Part shown: in pieces, positions 1 to 8,764 of the stretch
How positions within the stretch are numbered: position 1 is the first letter of the stretch
How the letters are laid out: each line of letters opens with the position of its first letter
From: Sphingomonas guangdongensis
GTDB taxonomy: Bacteria > Pseudomonadota > Alphaproteobacteria > Sphingomonadales > Sphingomonadaceae
NCBI RefSeq assembly: GCF_900199185.1
Contig: NZ_OBMI01000002.1
Span: 806,001 to 870,000 of the forward strand
DNA: 64,000 nucleotides
Direction of reading: 5' to 3'
Translations under genes and position numbers: made by a program
The notes under the pieces: model-generated
The model's input: the letters and a program-made list of their open reading frames with translations, nothing else
Told to the model about the DNA's origin: nothing
The model's database searches: none

Positions 1-1087
1 TGACCAGGCGCCGCGTCATGCTGGCGAGGTGGACCCAGCGCGGTGCGACGATGCAGACCTCGTGCGCCGCTATGCCCAGTGTCTCGACATTGTAGGTGAT
101 GAGCCGGACCAGTTCGGCTTCAAGGTCGTCACGGTGCGTCTGCTGGTCAAACGACACGATGCTCGCATAATCCTTGTTATGCCCAACCGCCTCGATCTTC
201 GAGGCAAAGACGTTGTAGTTGCCAAAATAGCCTACGATCCGCGACGAGGACCGGTAATTGTCCGACAGCTCCATCTCCTTGAATGCGATGCCGCACCGCG
301 CGCCGAAATCCGCCGCCGTGATCGCATACCCGCCAAGAGAACTGTAGATTGCCTGGTTGGGATCTCCGACCACAAATGCGCTGGCGCGACCTTGCGAAGC
401 CTTCAGGATCGAGGCGAGGATCGCATATTGGATTTCCCGCGTATCCTGAAACTCGTCGACGAGGACACAATCGAAGATAGACCCAAGGAGTGCGCTGATC
501 GACGGATTATTTTTAATAAGCTTGTAAGCAGAGTAAAGAATAAGCTCGAAGTCTATCTGCCTATTGTCTCGCAGAGATTGCCAGTATGCCCGCAACACAC
601 CCTTTATAGCGGCATGCTTGTTTGAATCATTGCATGTGAGCTTATAGCTGGTCGGCGTGAAATAATACGCACATTCGTACCGACTGAGCTTCGTGCCCTG
701 CACCTTGCCGCAAAGCTCATCGAGCATCTCCTCGGTGTCGTGCCCGTTGATGACCCGAAACCCGTTCGCAAGCGCCGGATAGTAAATCCCATAGGGTTTG
801 AGGATCCATTCCAAGCAGAACGAATGGATGGTCCCGATCCAAAGCTGGCTCGTGTCAACGCCGAGCTGCTCTATGCGCTCGTGGATCTCGTCAGCGGCGC
901 GGTGGGTATAGGTGATCGCGACGATGCGCTTCTTGTCGGATTTTAGTTCCGACAGGAGGCGCGCGATTTTGTAGGTGAGGGTACGGGTCTTGCCGCTTCC
1001 AGGGCATGCGACGAGAAAAACGCTGCCGGGCTGTTCGATCGCCGCCACCTGCGCGTCGTTGAGATCCTTTTTGTCCCAGACGAACAC
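1..1087 (-). CDS. gajB: UvrD/Rep-type DNA helicase, GajB-like (C-terminus outside window)
   Basis: The gene is cut by the window start; about 362 N-terminal residues are visible. The translation has the superfamily 1A order: Q motif region (LNDAQVAAIEQPGSV), Walker A CPGSGKTRTLTYK, motif Ia ITYTHRAADEI, motif Ib GTIHSFC, motif II VLVDEFQDT and motif III VVGDPNQAIYS. These are the ATPase and 3'-5' translocase motifs of UvrD/Rep/PcrA. No ATG fits; a GTG two bases from the stop of the OLD-family gene is the likely start, so the two genes should be translationally coupled. An OLD-family TOPRIM nuclease followed by a UvrD helicase is the Gabija anti-phage layout. Helicase identity is secure; the GajB role is inferred from the neighbour. 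Confidence 0.85.
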   Translation of the reverse strand, partial: MFVWDKKDLNDAQVAAIEQPGSVFLVACPGSGKTRTLTYKIARLLSELKSDKKRIVAITYTHRAADEIHERIEQLGVDTSQLWIGTIHSFCLEWILKPYGIYYPALANGFRVINGHDTEEMLDELCGKVQGTKLSRYECAYYFTPTSYKLTCNDSNKHAAIKGVLRAYWQSLRDNRQIDFELILYSAYKLIKNNPSISALLGSIFDCVLVDEFQDTREIQYAILASILKASQGRASAFVVGDPNQAIYSSLGGYAITAADFGARCGIAFKEMELSDNYRSSSRIVGYFGNYNVFASKIEAVGHNKDYASIVSFDQQTHRDDLEAELVRLITYNVETLGIAAHEVCIVAPRWVHLASMTRRLV

Positions 1088-1088
1088 C

Positions 1089-3224
1089 TCAAAAGCTTCC
1101 GAGTATGACGTTGATGCCGTCGGCCGGGAACGCCGTGAGCATCTCGGACCTTACGCCTGCGAAGTCGATTTCGCCCCGGCTGTAGCGACCGATCTGTTCT
1201 CTCATGTCGGAGATCACTGCGGGCGCATGCATGTCCGACTGCGCGAGAATGCCAACCCGATATTCAAGCACGCTCGCCCACGTCTGCGTCGTTACGGGCA
1301 TGTGCGCCTGGAAGATCGCGTCGAGGATATAGTCCGGGATGACCGTTTCCGGCGTGATCATTCGCCCGAGGATGATCGCGAACCAACCTTTTCCGGCATA
1401 GCGGGCCATTGTCAGCGCGCGCGTTCCGAAGCGCGCGATGTCGCCGGACTCCAGTTCCTCCTTCGATTGCGCGATCGTTCCAGCGTCTGTGTAGACATCG
1501 CCGAGCACCGACACGACGGTCGCGGCGTTGCCGGCGGACACGAAATCGACCTCGAACGTATGATCCGCGAAATGCGCCGTGAGCCACGGATTGCCGTCGC
1601 ACAGCAGCTTGAGCGTGGCCTCGCGCCGGAGGCCCGCGACCTGCGACCCCAACGCCTTCTTTTTCGCTGCGGCCACTTCTTCATTGTCGAGTACGTTCAC
1701 GGCCGTATCAATGAAGGCACGATCGAGATCGGTGATGATCGCGCAGCGCTTGCGGATGCGATCGTCGTGGAACAGGACCGCGACATTCTCGAAGCCGGTG
1801 CTGCGAATGTTGATCAGGCTGATGCCGAGCTCGTCCAAGCTCAGCCCGAAGACCCTCTTCACCAGAATCGGAATGAGGATTTCTTCGGCATCGCCTTCGA
1901 CGAGCACAACGCTTTTCGCAAAGAGCAGGTTGCTGCGAACCGCGTCCAGATAGCGCTGGATATTGCCTATCTGGACCGTATCGAGACCCGCAGACGGCTG
2001 GAAGACCTCACATCGCCCGCTCTGCCGACCGAGGATGTTAATATTCTCGACATTGCTCACCTCAGAGATGTGGGTGGAATGGGTCGAGTAGATAACCTGG
2101 GTGTCGTTATAGTTCAGGCGATCGAACAGCGTCTTCTGGATATGCGTGTGGATGTGCGCTTCCGGCTCTTCAATGACGAGGAAGTTAGCGAACGACTCTT
2201 TCTGCTTTTGATATTTGAACTCGAGCAGCTTCAACGTCAGGTAGATGAGGTTCGCGCCGCCTAAGCTGAGCTCATGTATCGCCCCTTCATACTGCTCCTC
2301 GGATTCGCCCACGAACAGCTTGAGTGACTGGAACAGGCGGTCCGCCTCGTCCGAAAGGTCTGAGCGAATCGAGAGCGAGCGCGGTGAATAGGTGCCGCCC
2401 GCTGCATCTGTGATGGTCTCGCGAATATCGGTGCGGATGGTCCCGACATCGGGCAGACCCTCGATCGCGTCATTCAGCCCTTTGACCAGTTTACTGATCG
2501 GCTGAAAGCTTGCCGGGTCGATTTCGCCGCTCCGCCCCTTGAGCAGGGTCAGCAGCGGATTGGTACGATTGTTCTGAAAATCGGCGACCACATCGCGGAG
2601 CGCCTGAACAAACGTGAAGCATACCTCGCGCGAGATGGAGAGCATCCCGGGGATCACGCCGCCGATCGCGGGGTTCGTCAGCTCCTCGGGGAATTCCACC
2701 GCGTCGAAGTCGCCGACGAGTTGCTTATAGGTTGCGGGATCGAGGAAATCCGCGATGCTCTTGCCGGTGAAGATCGTCTCGTAATCATCGAGCGTGATCT
2801 TGGATCTGATGGCGGCCAGGCCCGCGGTATCGCCGGCGGAGAGGTCGCCGAGGCTCCGCCGAATCGCGACCTTGGGCCGAAAGATCAGATTGTATGTCGC
2901 TTTGCCGATCGCCCCGTCCGCGATGTTGCCGGTGCCATGGAGGAAGAGAGACTGGATTGCCTCGTCCTGCGAGACCTCGTCGAATTCCAGGCTGATAATC
3001 ACCCAGTGGCCGCGCCAGTCGTTTAGGCCACGATGGAAGTCCTTCTCATCTAGCCGATATGCCGACCGAAGGAGCGTATCATCGAGAAGAAGGCGGATCG
3101 CCCGGAACAAGTTAGTCTTTCCCGAGCCGTTCTCGCCGATAATGGTATTGACGCCCTTGTTGAAAACAACATTCGCACGCTCGAAATTCCGGTAATTGAC
3201 GAGCTGTAGTCTCGAAATATGCAC
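1089..3224 (-). CDS. gajA: OLD-family ATP-dependent endonuclease, GajA-like
   Basis: This 711-aa protein has an ABC-type ATPase half and a TOPRIM half. Walker A is GENGSGKT (30-37), an ABC signature-like LSLGGANL lies at 319-326, Walker B is VIEEPEAHIH (350-359), and an STHS switch segment follows at 380-383. The TOPRIM domain starts with VVLVEGDAEE (glutamate at 443) and has the paired aspartates in ITDLD (499/501), as expected for metal-dependent DNA cleavage. In Gabija, GajA nicks DNA and works with the GajB helicase when nucleotides are depleted. At 711 residues it is longer than the founding Bacillus GajA (about 580 aa), with extra sequence after the TOPRIM core. It lies 32 nt after the exonuclease gene and 1 nt before the helicase stop-start junction, so the three look co-transcribed. 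Confidence 0.85.
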   Translation of the reverse strand: MHISRLQLVNYRNFERANVVFNKGVNTIIGENGSGKTNLFRAIRLLLDDTLLRSAYRLDEKDFHRGLNDWRGHWVIISLEFDEVSQDEAIQSLFLHGTGNIADGAIGKATYNLIFRPKVAIRRSLGDLSAGDTAGLAAIRSKITLDDYETIFTGKSIADFLDPATYKQLVGDFDAVEFPEELTNPAIGGVIPGMLSISREVCFTFVQALRDVVADFQNNRTNPLLTLLKGRSGEIDPASFQPISKLVKGLNDAIEGLPDVGTIRTDIRETITDAAGGTYSPRSLSIRSDLSDEADRLFQSLKLFVGESEEQYEGAIHELSLGGANLIYLTLKLLEFKYQKQKESFANFLVIEEPEAHIHTHIQKTLFDRLNYNDTQVIYSTHSTHISEVSNVENINILGRQSGRCEVFQPSAGLDTVQIGNIQRYLDAVRSNLLFAKSVVLVEGDAEEILIPILVKRVFGLSLDELGISLINIRSTGFENVAVLFHDDRIRKRCAIITDLDRAFIDTAVNVLDNEEVAAAKKKALGSQVAGLRREATLKLLCDGNPWLTAHFADHTFEVDFVSAGNAATVVSVLGDVYTDAGTIAQSKEELESGDIARFGTRALTMARYAGKGWFAIILGRMITPETVIPDYILDAIFQAHMPVTTQTWASVLEYRVGILAQSDMHAPAVISDMREQIGRYSRGEIDFAGVRSEMLTAFPADGINVILGSF

Positions 3225-3256
3225 GAACGACGTCCCCCGTTTGATCCGCTGCCGCT

Positions 3257-4156
3257 TTAGTTCTTCCTGTCCGAAAACCGGTTATAGGCGTCCATCCTGT
3301 GCACCAGCAGCTCGACGTCGCGCAGGTAAATCTCTTTGCGGAGAAAGCTGATCTCTGCCTCGCGCCGCGCATCGTCGACATCGATGTACCAGGCTCGTGG
3401 ATTGGGATTCCCGTCCCCGTTCCAGCGATAGCCACGCGCCTTCAAAGCATCCTTCAGGTCGAAGGGCGAATTCTCTGCCCAGATCCGCCAGGTCGGCAGC
3501 CGCGCGGCTTCAAGCAAGTTCGCTAGGGCAGTCCTATTCGTGACGGGCAGAGGCGACGCGAGCAGTTCGATGACGGCCCGGCAATCATGTTCGGCGCGGT
3601 GCCGATCGTAAAAGAACCCGGCACCCGCCGCTAGATAGTGGAGCTTCGTTCCCTCAAAGCCCTCGACTGCCCAGTCTATCTGCGACATCGAGCATGCCCA
3701 CGGTTTAGTCGTAAATACCTCGCTCAGCCGTTCCGCGAAACGTCGGTCAAACGCCGCATTGTGAGCGATCACGAGCGCCGCCGGCCCTGCGAACGCGGCG
3801 ACCTCGGCCACATCGATCTTGTGACCTGCCACCATGGCGTCGGTGATCCCGGTTATACGCGTGATCTCGGGTGAGATCGGGGCGCTGGGCTCTTGAAAAC
3901 GCTGAAACGTCTCTCCGATCTCGAACACGCGCCCGTCGAGGGAATATGTGAATGAGATCATCGCCAGCTCGATGATCTCATCCTTCTGGACATCGAGGCC
4001 GGTGGTCTCGACATCTATCAGGAGTGCTGACTTGGTCGGTGTGCCGTCGGGTGGAGACACCGTCGATCGTGGCGACAGGCGCCGCTGGACGCGATAGTCG
4101 CCACTCGCGCACAGAAGCTTAGCCAAGTTTTCAAGGTCGAGTGAGGGCTCGTTCAT
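3257..4156 (-). CDS. DnaQ-like DEDDh 3'-5' exonuclease
   Basis: A 299-aa protein with the three exonuclease motifs of the DEDDh family: Exo I LLIDVETTGL (D and E), Exo II HNAAFDRRF, and Exo III HRAEHDC with the general-base histidine and last aspartate. The C-terminal third carries a conserved-looking segment, RGYRWNGDGNPNPRAWYI, and a long acidic/basic helix, and is not recognised as a polymerase-associated domain. Such proteins remove 3' nucleotides from DNA or RNA. The gene overlaps the end of the upstream small reading frame by 26 nt and is followed by the GajA/GajB-like genes. It may be an accessory nuclease of that system, but the link rests only on operon layout. Confidence 0.8.
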   Translation of the reverse strand: MNEPSLDLENLAKLLCASGDYRVQRRLSPRSTVSPPDGTPTKSALLIDVETTGLDVQKDEIIELAMISFTYSLDGRVFEIGETFQRFQEPSAPISPEITRITGITDAMVAGHKIDVAEVAAFAGPAALVIAHNAAFDRRFAERLSEVFTTKPWACSMSQIDWAVEGFEGTKLHYLAAGAGFFYDRHRAEHDCRAVIELLASPLPVTNRTALANLLEAARLPTWRIWAENSPFDLKDALKARGYRWNGDGNPNPRAWYIDVDDARREAEISFLRKEIYLRDVELLVHRMDAYNRFSDRKN

Positions 4157-4343
4157 CAGGCTTAGCTTTTAGCAAGCTAACGCAGAGAAGGGCAGCGTTA
4201 TGGTAGTAGTCCTTAGCTGGAAGGCGCTCTCGAAGAGCGTCCGTCGGCGCGCCAATCTCACCGAGAGCAATTTCGCTATGGTGACAAGAGTTGCAGTTCA
4301 ACCAGTCGCTCTGGAACGGCAGAAAAGTCCCAGCGTCGATCAT
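4131..4343 (-). CDS. Small hypothetical protein with a CxxCH motif
   Basis: A 70-aa reading frame whose ATG overlaps the stop of the upstream RHH gene (ATGA), and whose end overlaps the exonuclease gene start. It contains NCNSCHHSE, which has a CxxCH pattern, but there is no signal peptide, so haem attachment is unlikely; zinc binding is possible. The stop-start overlaps on both sides favour real translation within the operon. I recognise no family, and a spurious frame in the traG/RHH-to-defence junction cannot be excluded. Confidence 0.4.
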   Translation of the reverse strand: MIDAGTFLPFQSDWLNCNSCHHSEIALGEIGAPTDALRERLPAKDYYHNAALLCVSLLKAKPDERALTRP

Positions 4344-4771
4344 TCAGCGACAGAAGGGGTTTTGTCCTCTGGGATCTCGTTCCGCAGTTTTGGTCCGTTT
4401 GCTAGGCGGCGGCCGAGGGCAGCGATGAAGCTATCATACCGTTCCCCGGCTTTGGCGCGCGCGGCCTGCGCCGCAGGTTCGGGGAGTGCCGGGGTCGTCG
4501 TGAGCCAGAAGCGAACGAAGATGGCGAGTGTCTCGACCGATATGCCGAGGTCTCGCTCTATTCGCGCGAGGCGACGATCGAGCTGATCGAGCCGCTTGAC
4601 GACGACGGCCTCTTGGCGCTCTGCCGCGTCGGGCGAGAGAAACGAGGCAATCCCGGCCTCCGCGACCAGGGACATGGAATGTCCGCGCCTCGCTGCATGT
4701 TCCGCCAGGGATTTGAGCACGTCGGGTTCAAGATAGACGGACAGCCGCTGCTTCTTCGGTGATTTGGTCAT
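4340..4771 (-). CDS. Ribbon-helix-helix (CopG-type) protein of the conjugation locus
   Basis: A 143-aa protein beginning with a short basic tail and the RHH pattern LSVYLEPDVLKSLAEHAARR, followed by a coiled segment (VVVKRLDQLDRRLARIERDL). Proteins of this size and layout commonly sit between traG and trbB in alphaproteobacterial conjugation loci; they are annotated CopG-family regulators and may assist the coupling protein or relaxosome. Here it follows traG by 9 nt, but trbB does not come next: the small CxxCH protein, the exonuclease and the Gabija-like genes do. DNA-binding targets are unknown. Confidence 0.8.
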   Translation of the reverse strand: MTKSPKKQRLSVYLEPDVLKSLAEHAARRGHSMSLVAEAGIASFLSPDAAERQEAVVVKRLDQLDRRLARIERDLGISVETLAIFVRFWLTTTPALPEPAAQAARAKAGERYDSFIAALGRRLANGPKLRNEIPEDKTPSVAE

Positions 4772-4780
4772 GTTGGCTAC

Positions 4781-6763
4781 CTAAAGCTCTATGCCGTCGC
4801 CCGGATCGAGCGAGGCTTGGCGGGCTGCCTGGCGCATGGTGTCGCGCATGCGGCTGTTACGGGCGAGGTCGTCGTCACCGTCATCGACCGTGTCGAACTC
4901 GAACTCGTTCACGGGCGGCGGCGGCTCGGTCGGTGAAGCGCGTTCCAACTCGGGTTGGCGTCGTTGCTCGGATCCCGTCGTATCCTCATCATTCGATCGG
5001 CCAGTTTCGGCGGGAGCGCCAGGGTCGTGCGGTTGAGGAAGAGCGAGACCGCTCCAGTCATCCGCCGCTGCTCGTGCCGGTTTTCGCGATGCAGGTGGAG
5101 GCATGATCCGCTCCTGCAGGCGGCGGTCCTCGAAATAGCGGGCCTTGTTCGCGCGGATCGGAGGAGTTCCGGCAACCATCACGATCTCGTCGGCCGCCGG
5201 GAGCTGCATGATCTCGCCGGGGGTAAGGAGGGGCCTAGCGGTCTCCGATCTCGACACCATCATATGTCCGAGCCATGGCGAGAGGCGGTGGCCAGCATAG
5301 TTCTTCATGGCCTTCATCTCGGTCGCGGTGCCGAGGGCGTCCGACACGCGCTTCGCGGTGCGCTCGTCATTGGTCGCGAAGCTGACGCGGACATGGCAAT
5401 TGTCGAGGATCGAGTTGTTCGGGCCGTATGCCTTCTCGATCTGGTTGAGCGATTGTGCGATCAGGAAGCCCTTGAGACCGTAGCCCGCCATGAAGGCCAG
5501 AGCGCTCTCGAAGAAGTCGAGGCGGCCGAGCGCCGGGAACTCGTCCAGCATCAGGAGGAGGCGATGCCGATCGGCCTTGGCATTCAGATCCTCAGTCAGG
5601 CGGCGTCCGACCTGATTGAGGATGAGGCGGATGAGCGGCTTGGTCCGGTTGATGTCGGAGGGCGGCACGACGAGGTAGAGGGTCGTCGGGTGCTTGCCGC
5701 CAACAAGGTCGGTTATCCTCCAGTCGCAGCGACGGGTAACTTCGGCGACGACGGGATCGCGGTAGAGCCCTAGGAACGACATGGCTGTCGAGAGGACGCC
5801 GGATCGCTCGTTTTCCGACTTGTTGAGCAGCTCGCGTGCCGCGCTGGCGATCACCGGATGTGGCCCGGCCTCGCCGAGATGGGCGGTCTTCATCATCGCC
5901 GCGAGCGTGGACTCGATCGGGCGCCGGGGATCGGAGAGGAAGGCGGCAACGCCTGCGAGAGTTTTGTCCTTCTCGGCATAGAGGACATGGAGGATGGCGC
6001 CGACCAGCAGGGCGTGGCTGGTCTTTTCCCAGTGGTTCCGCTTCTCGAGACTGCCCTCTGGGTCGACCAGAATGTCGGCGATATTCTGCACGTCGCGGAC
6101 TTCCCAATCGCCGCGCCGCACTTCGAGAAGCGGATTGTAGGCGGCAGATGTAGCGTTGGTCGGATCGAACAGCAGGACACGGCCGAAGCGCGAGCGATGC
6201 CCGGCGGTCAACGTCCAGTTCTCGCCCTTGATGTCGTGGACGATCGCCGAGCCGGGCCATGTCAGGAGCGAAGGTACGACCAGGCCGACGCCTTTGCCCG
6301 ATCGCGTCGGAGCGAAGCAAAGGACGTGTTCGGGACCGTCATGGCGAAGATAGTCGCGATCGAGTTTGCCCAGGATAACGCCATCCGGGTCGAGGAGGTG
6401 GGCGGCTTTGACCTCATCATGCCGCGCCCAGCGCGCCGAGCCATAGGTCTCGACATTCTTGGCTTCGCGGGCGCGCCAGATCGACATGCCGATCGCAACG
6501 ACCATCGCGATGATGCCGCCCGACGCGGCGATCGCGCCGCCTTCGGCGAAGATCGAGGGCGCATAGGCGTCGTAGAAGTACCACCACCAGAAAAGGGCGG
6601 GCGGATAATAGATCGGCCAGCCGCCGACCGAAAACCACGGCTGGCCAAGCTCGCTCTGGAAGCCGAGGCGATACGCCGTCCATTCCGTCGCGCCCCACGT
6701 TGTCATCAAGACGATGAGGAAGACGGCAAGGATTTGGCCCCACAGAATCTTTGTCGCGGACAT
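4781..6763 (-). CDS. traG: Conjugal transfer coupling protein TraG/VirD4
   Basis: A 660-aa type IV coupling protein, the inner-membrane ATPase that docks the relaxase-DNA complex to the mating pore. Two N-terminal transmembrane segments are visible (about 7-25 and 74-95). Walker A is APTRSGKGVG (151-160) and Walker B is LLLMLDEFPALG (near 400). The C-terminal tail is proline-rich and acidic and probably contacts relaxosome proteins. The start has GGGAG nine bases upstream. It lies 17 nt downstream of the relaxase gene, as usual for this family. Length and motifs are intact, so the coupling function should be preserved if a mating pore exists outside the window. Confidence 0.95.
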   Translation of the reverse strand: MSATKILWGQILAVFLIVLMTTWGATEWTAYRLGFQSELGQPWFSVGGWPIYYPPALFWWWYFYDAYAPSIFAEGGAIAASGGIIAMVVAIGMSIWRAREAKNVETYGSARWARHDEVKAAHLLDPDGVILGKLDRDYLRHDGPEHVLCFAPTRSGKGVGLVVPSLLTWPGSAIVHDIKGENWTLTAGHRSRFGRVLLFDPTNATSAAYNPLLEVRRGDWEVRDVQNIADILVDPEGSLEKRNHWEKTSHALLVGAILHVLYAEKDKTLAGVAAFLSDPRRPIESTLAAMMKTAHLGEAGPHPVIASAARELLNKSENERSGVLSTAMSFLGLYRDPVVAEVTRRCDWRITDLVGGKHPTTLYLVVPPSDINRTKPLIRLILNQVGRRLTEDLNAKADRHRLLLMLDEFPALGRLDFFESALAFMAGYGLKGFLIAQSLNQIEKAYGPNNSILDNCHVRVSFATNDERTAKRVSDALGTATEMKAMKNYAGHRLSPWLGHMMVSRSETARPLLTPGEIMQLPAADEIVMVAGTPPIRANKARYFEDRRLQERIMPPPASRKPARAAADDWSGLALPQPHDPGAPAETGRSNDEDTTGSEQRRQPELERASPTEPPPPVNEFEFDTVDDGDDDLARNSRMRDTMRQAARQASLDPGDGIEL

Positions 6764-6780
6764 GGCATCTCCCTTGGCGG

Positions 6781-8520
6781 CTAGAGGCCGAGGCCTCGTT
6801 TGCGGGCAAAGCTCCAGTCGACGCCGCCATCAGGTCGGGCGAGCCCGCTGACATGCTGGCCGAGCTGGCGATCGAGCGAGGGTGTCCATGGCACGAGCTG
6901 GAATCCCATCCCGTTGTCGATCATTGCGAACCGACCGGAAGCGAGGGTCAGGCGCTGGCGATAGGTGCCTGCGACATAGTCGCCGCTGCCCGCCTGAGCG
7001 TGCGGCCGCCCGGTTTGCTTCGCGAGGGCGTCGGCGGCTGAGGCCAGCTCGCGGTGCCGAAGGGTGTCGATAAGGCCGGGGCTGAAGCTGACCGCCTGAC
7101 CTCGGCGCTCGGCAAGGCGCTGCGCGACCAGGCGATCGGCGCGCTGATCCATCGCTTCGCGCACCTCGGCGCCGAAGCCGGCGCTCGCGAGCGCGGCCGG
7201 AGCGCGGGCGATGGCCTGACGGTCGAGCCACGTCGCGCCGTCCGCGCCGATCTGGGCCTGAAGGTCGAGGTCGGATCGAACGGCCAGCGCTGTCCGGCGG
7301 ACGCCACGGGCATCATCAAACCGGCGCAGCTCGACGATCGAGCCAGGCGCGCTGTCGCCGGCGGCGTCGAGATCTGGGAGTTTGATGTGATGGGTCCGTC
7401 CATCCACGCCGTCGACGACGGCATAGGCGGTGCCCCTCAGTTCATCATCGAGACCGCGGGAGACGAGCCGGCCGACGATCGGATCGTTGATCGCCTCGGC
7501 GCCGAGCACGTAGCTGGCCGGACTGCGCTCAACGCCGCCGGCGGTGAGGCCGCGATGGATACGCTTGATGATGTCGCCGCGCTCGCCGAGCTGGCGGAGC
7601 GTCGCCTCTGCCTGTTCGGCGATCGCCCATTGACCCGGGCCAACTTCCTCGGCGAGGCCGAGCGTTTCGAGTTTGCGCAGACGGCCGACCTTGAGGATAT
7701 GAAACTCGTCCGGCGGGCGATCAGCCGAAGGTGCAAGATCGATGACGCCCGTTCGATAGGCGTCCCGGCTGAGCTGGCGGTCAAGGCTTGTCCACCGTTC
7801 GGCCGAGATCTGGCGCTCGATCGTGCGGCGGATCTCGACGTCGGTTCGCAGGCCGAGTTCTTGGGTGACGAGGTCGCTCGCGCGGTCGCGCATCCCTTCC
7901 TTGATATAGTCGCGTGAGATGACGAGGTTCTCGCCGTCGTCGCGCAGCCCGCGGACGATCAGGTGGACGTGGGGATGCTCGGTGTTCCAATGATCGACCG
8001 CCACCCAGTCGAGACGCGTACCGAGATCCTTTTCCATCTGACTGGCCAGGTCGCGGGTGAAGGACTTCAGATCGGTCATCTCGATCGCGTCCTCGGGTGA
8101 GACGATGAAGCGGAAATGATGACGGTCCTCGCCGCAGCGCTCGGCGAACGCTCGCGGATCGGCCTCGTCACCCCCCGGCCCGAACAGCCGGGCCTTTTCC
8201 CCATCCCGGGTGACGCCCTCGCGGCGGAGATAGGTCAGGTGGGTCGCGAGCGGAGCATTACGCCCTGCCGACCGGACCACCCGCGCCTTCACGACGACGG
8301 CGCGCGAACGGACCGAGAGGAGGCGATTGGCCTGTATCGAGGCACGCTGTCCCCGCCCGAACCGGGAGCGGTTGCCTGAGCTGAGTTTTCCCCGCCGCGA
8401 GACAGCCCCGCCAGCCCGCTGCGCGGCAGCGAGAGCCTGTGCGATAAACGGTCTGGCCTGCTGCATCTTGGTGGAGCGGATGCGCCCAGGCCGGATGCGG
8501 AGGCTGTCGTCCTCGCTCAT
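6781..8520 (-). CDS. Relaxase/mobilisation nuclease with DUF3363 C-terminus
   Basis: A 579-aa relaxase that should nick oriT and pilot the transferred strand. The ATG at 8520 is preferred over upstream starts because AGGA stands six bases before it. The metal-binding histidine motif reads HPHVHLIVRG (182-190), preceded by a DHWNTE segment; a candidate nucleophile tyrosine is in THLTYLRREG (near 97). The C-terminal 250 residues match the DUF3363 region of this VirD2-related family. The N-terminus is strongly basic. The intergenic stretch upstream carries an inverted repeat and a RK2-type nic sequence, so the gene and its probable substrate are adjacent. Confidence 0.9.
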   Translation of the reverse strand: MSEDDSLRIRPGRIRSTKMQQARPFIAQALAAAQRAGGAVSRRGKLSSGNRSRFGRGQRASIQANRLLSVRSRAVVVKARVVRSAGRNAPLATHLTYLRREGVTRDGEKARLFGPGGDEADPRAFAERCGEDRHHFRFIVSPEDAIEMTDLKSFTRDLASQMEKDLGTRLDWVAVDHWNTEHPHVHLIVRGLRDDGENLVISRDYIKEGMRDRASDLVTQELGLRTDVEIRRTIERQISAERWTSLDRQLSRDAYRTGVIDLAPSADRPPDEFHILKVGRLRKLETLGLAEEVGPGQWAIAEQAEATLRQLGERGDIIKRIHRGLTAGGVERSPASYVLGAEAINDPIVGRLVSRGLDDELRGTAYAVVDGVDGRTHHIKLPDLDAAGDSAPGSIVELRRFDDARGVRRTALAVRSDLDLQAQIGADGATWLDRQAIARAPAALASAGFGAEVREAMDQRADRLVAQRLAERRGQAVSFSPGLIDTLRHRELASAADALAKQTGRPHAQAGSGDYVAGTYRQRLTLASGRFAMIDNGMGFQLVPWTPSLDRQLGQHVSGLARPDGGVDWSFARKRGLGL

Positions 8521-8636
8521 CGTTCCTGCCCCGCACATCGCGGAATGTCCGCGGAAATGCTCGCGAAATGCAGGCGGTGCAGGCTGCGGCGATGCCGCGA
8601 ACCTCGCGAAAACGCCAAGTAACTCCTTGAAACTAC

Positions 8637-8690
8637 ACAACCGCACCAAGCCGCACCTCGCGGCCCTTTATCCTGCCATCGTGCGGTTGT
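8637..8690. other. oriT: Candidate origin of transfer (oriT) with nic-like site
   Basis: A perfect 10-bp inverted repeat (ACAACCGCAC at 8637-8646 and GTGCGGTTGT at 8681-8690) encloses TATCCTGC on the plus strand (8669-8676). TATCCTG|C is the nic core of IncP (RK2) and related VirD2/TraI relaxases, which would put the nick after 8675. The site lies in the 244-nt gap upstream of the relaxase gene, the usual oriT location. Match to the nic core plus the flanking repeat is direct; activity is inferred. Confidence 0.6.
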
Positions 8691-8764
8691 TCTGACCCAT
8701 CCCCCTCCAATAGCCGCCGAACATGCGCCGGGCTGCGACATGCTGCGATCGTCGGAGAGCGCGG

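Noticed and set aside
975..2264. A 429-aa open plus-strand frame opposite the GajA-like gene
   Set aside because: It is the reverse complement shadow of the conserved OLD-family ATPase/TOPRIM gene; its translation has no domain and is rich in arginine, as expected of GC-rich antisense frames.
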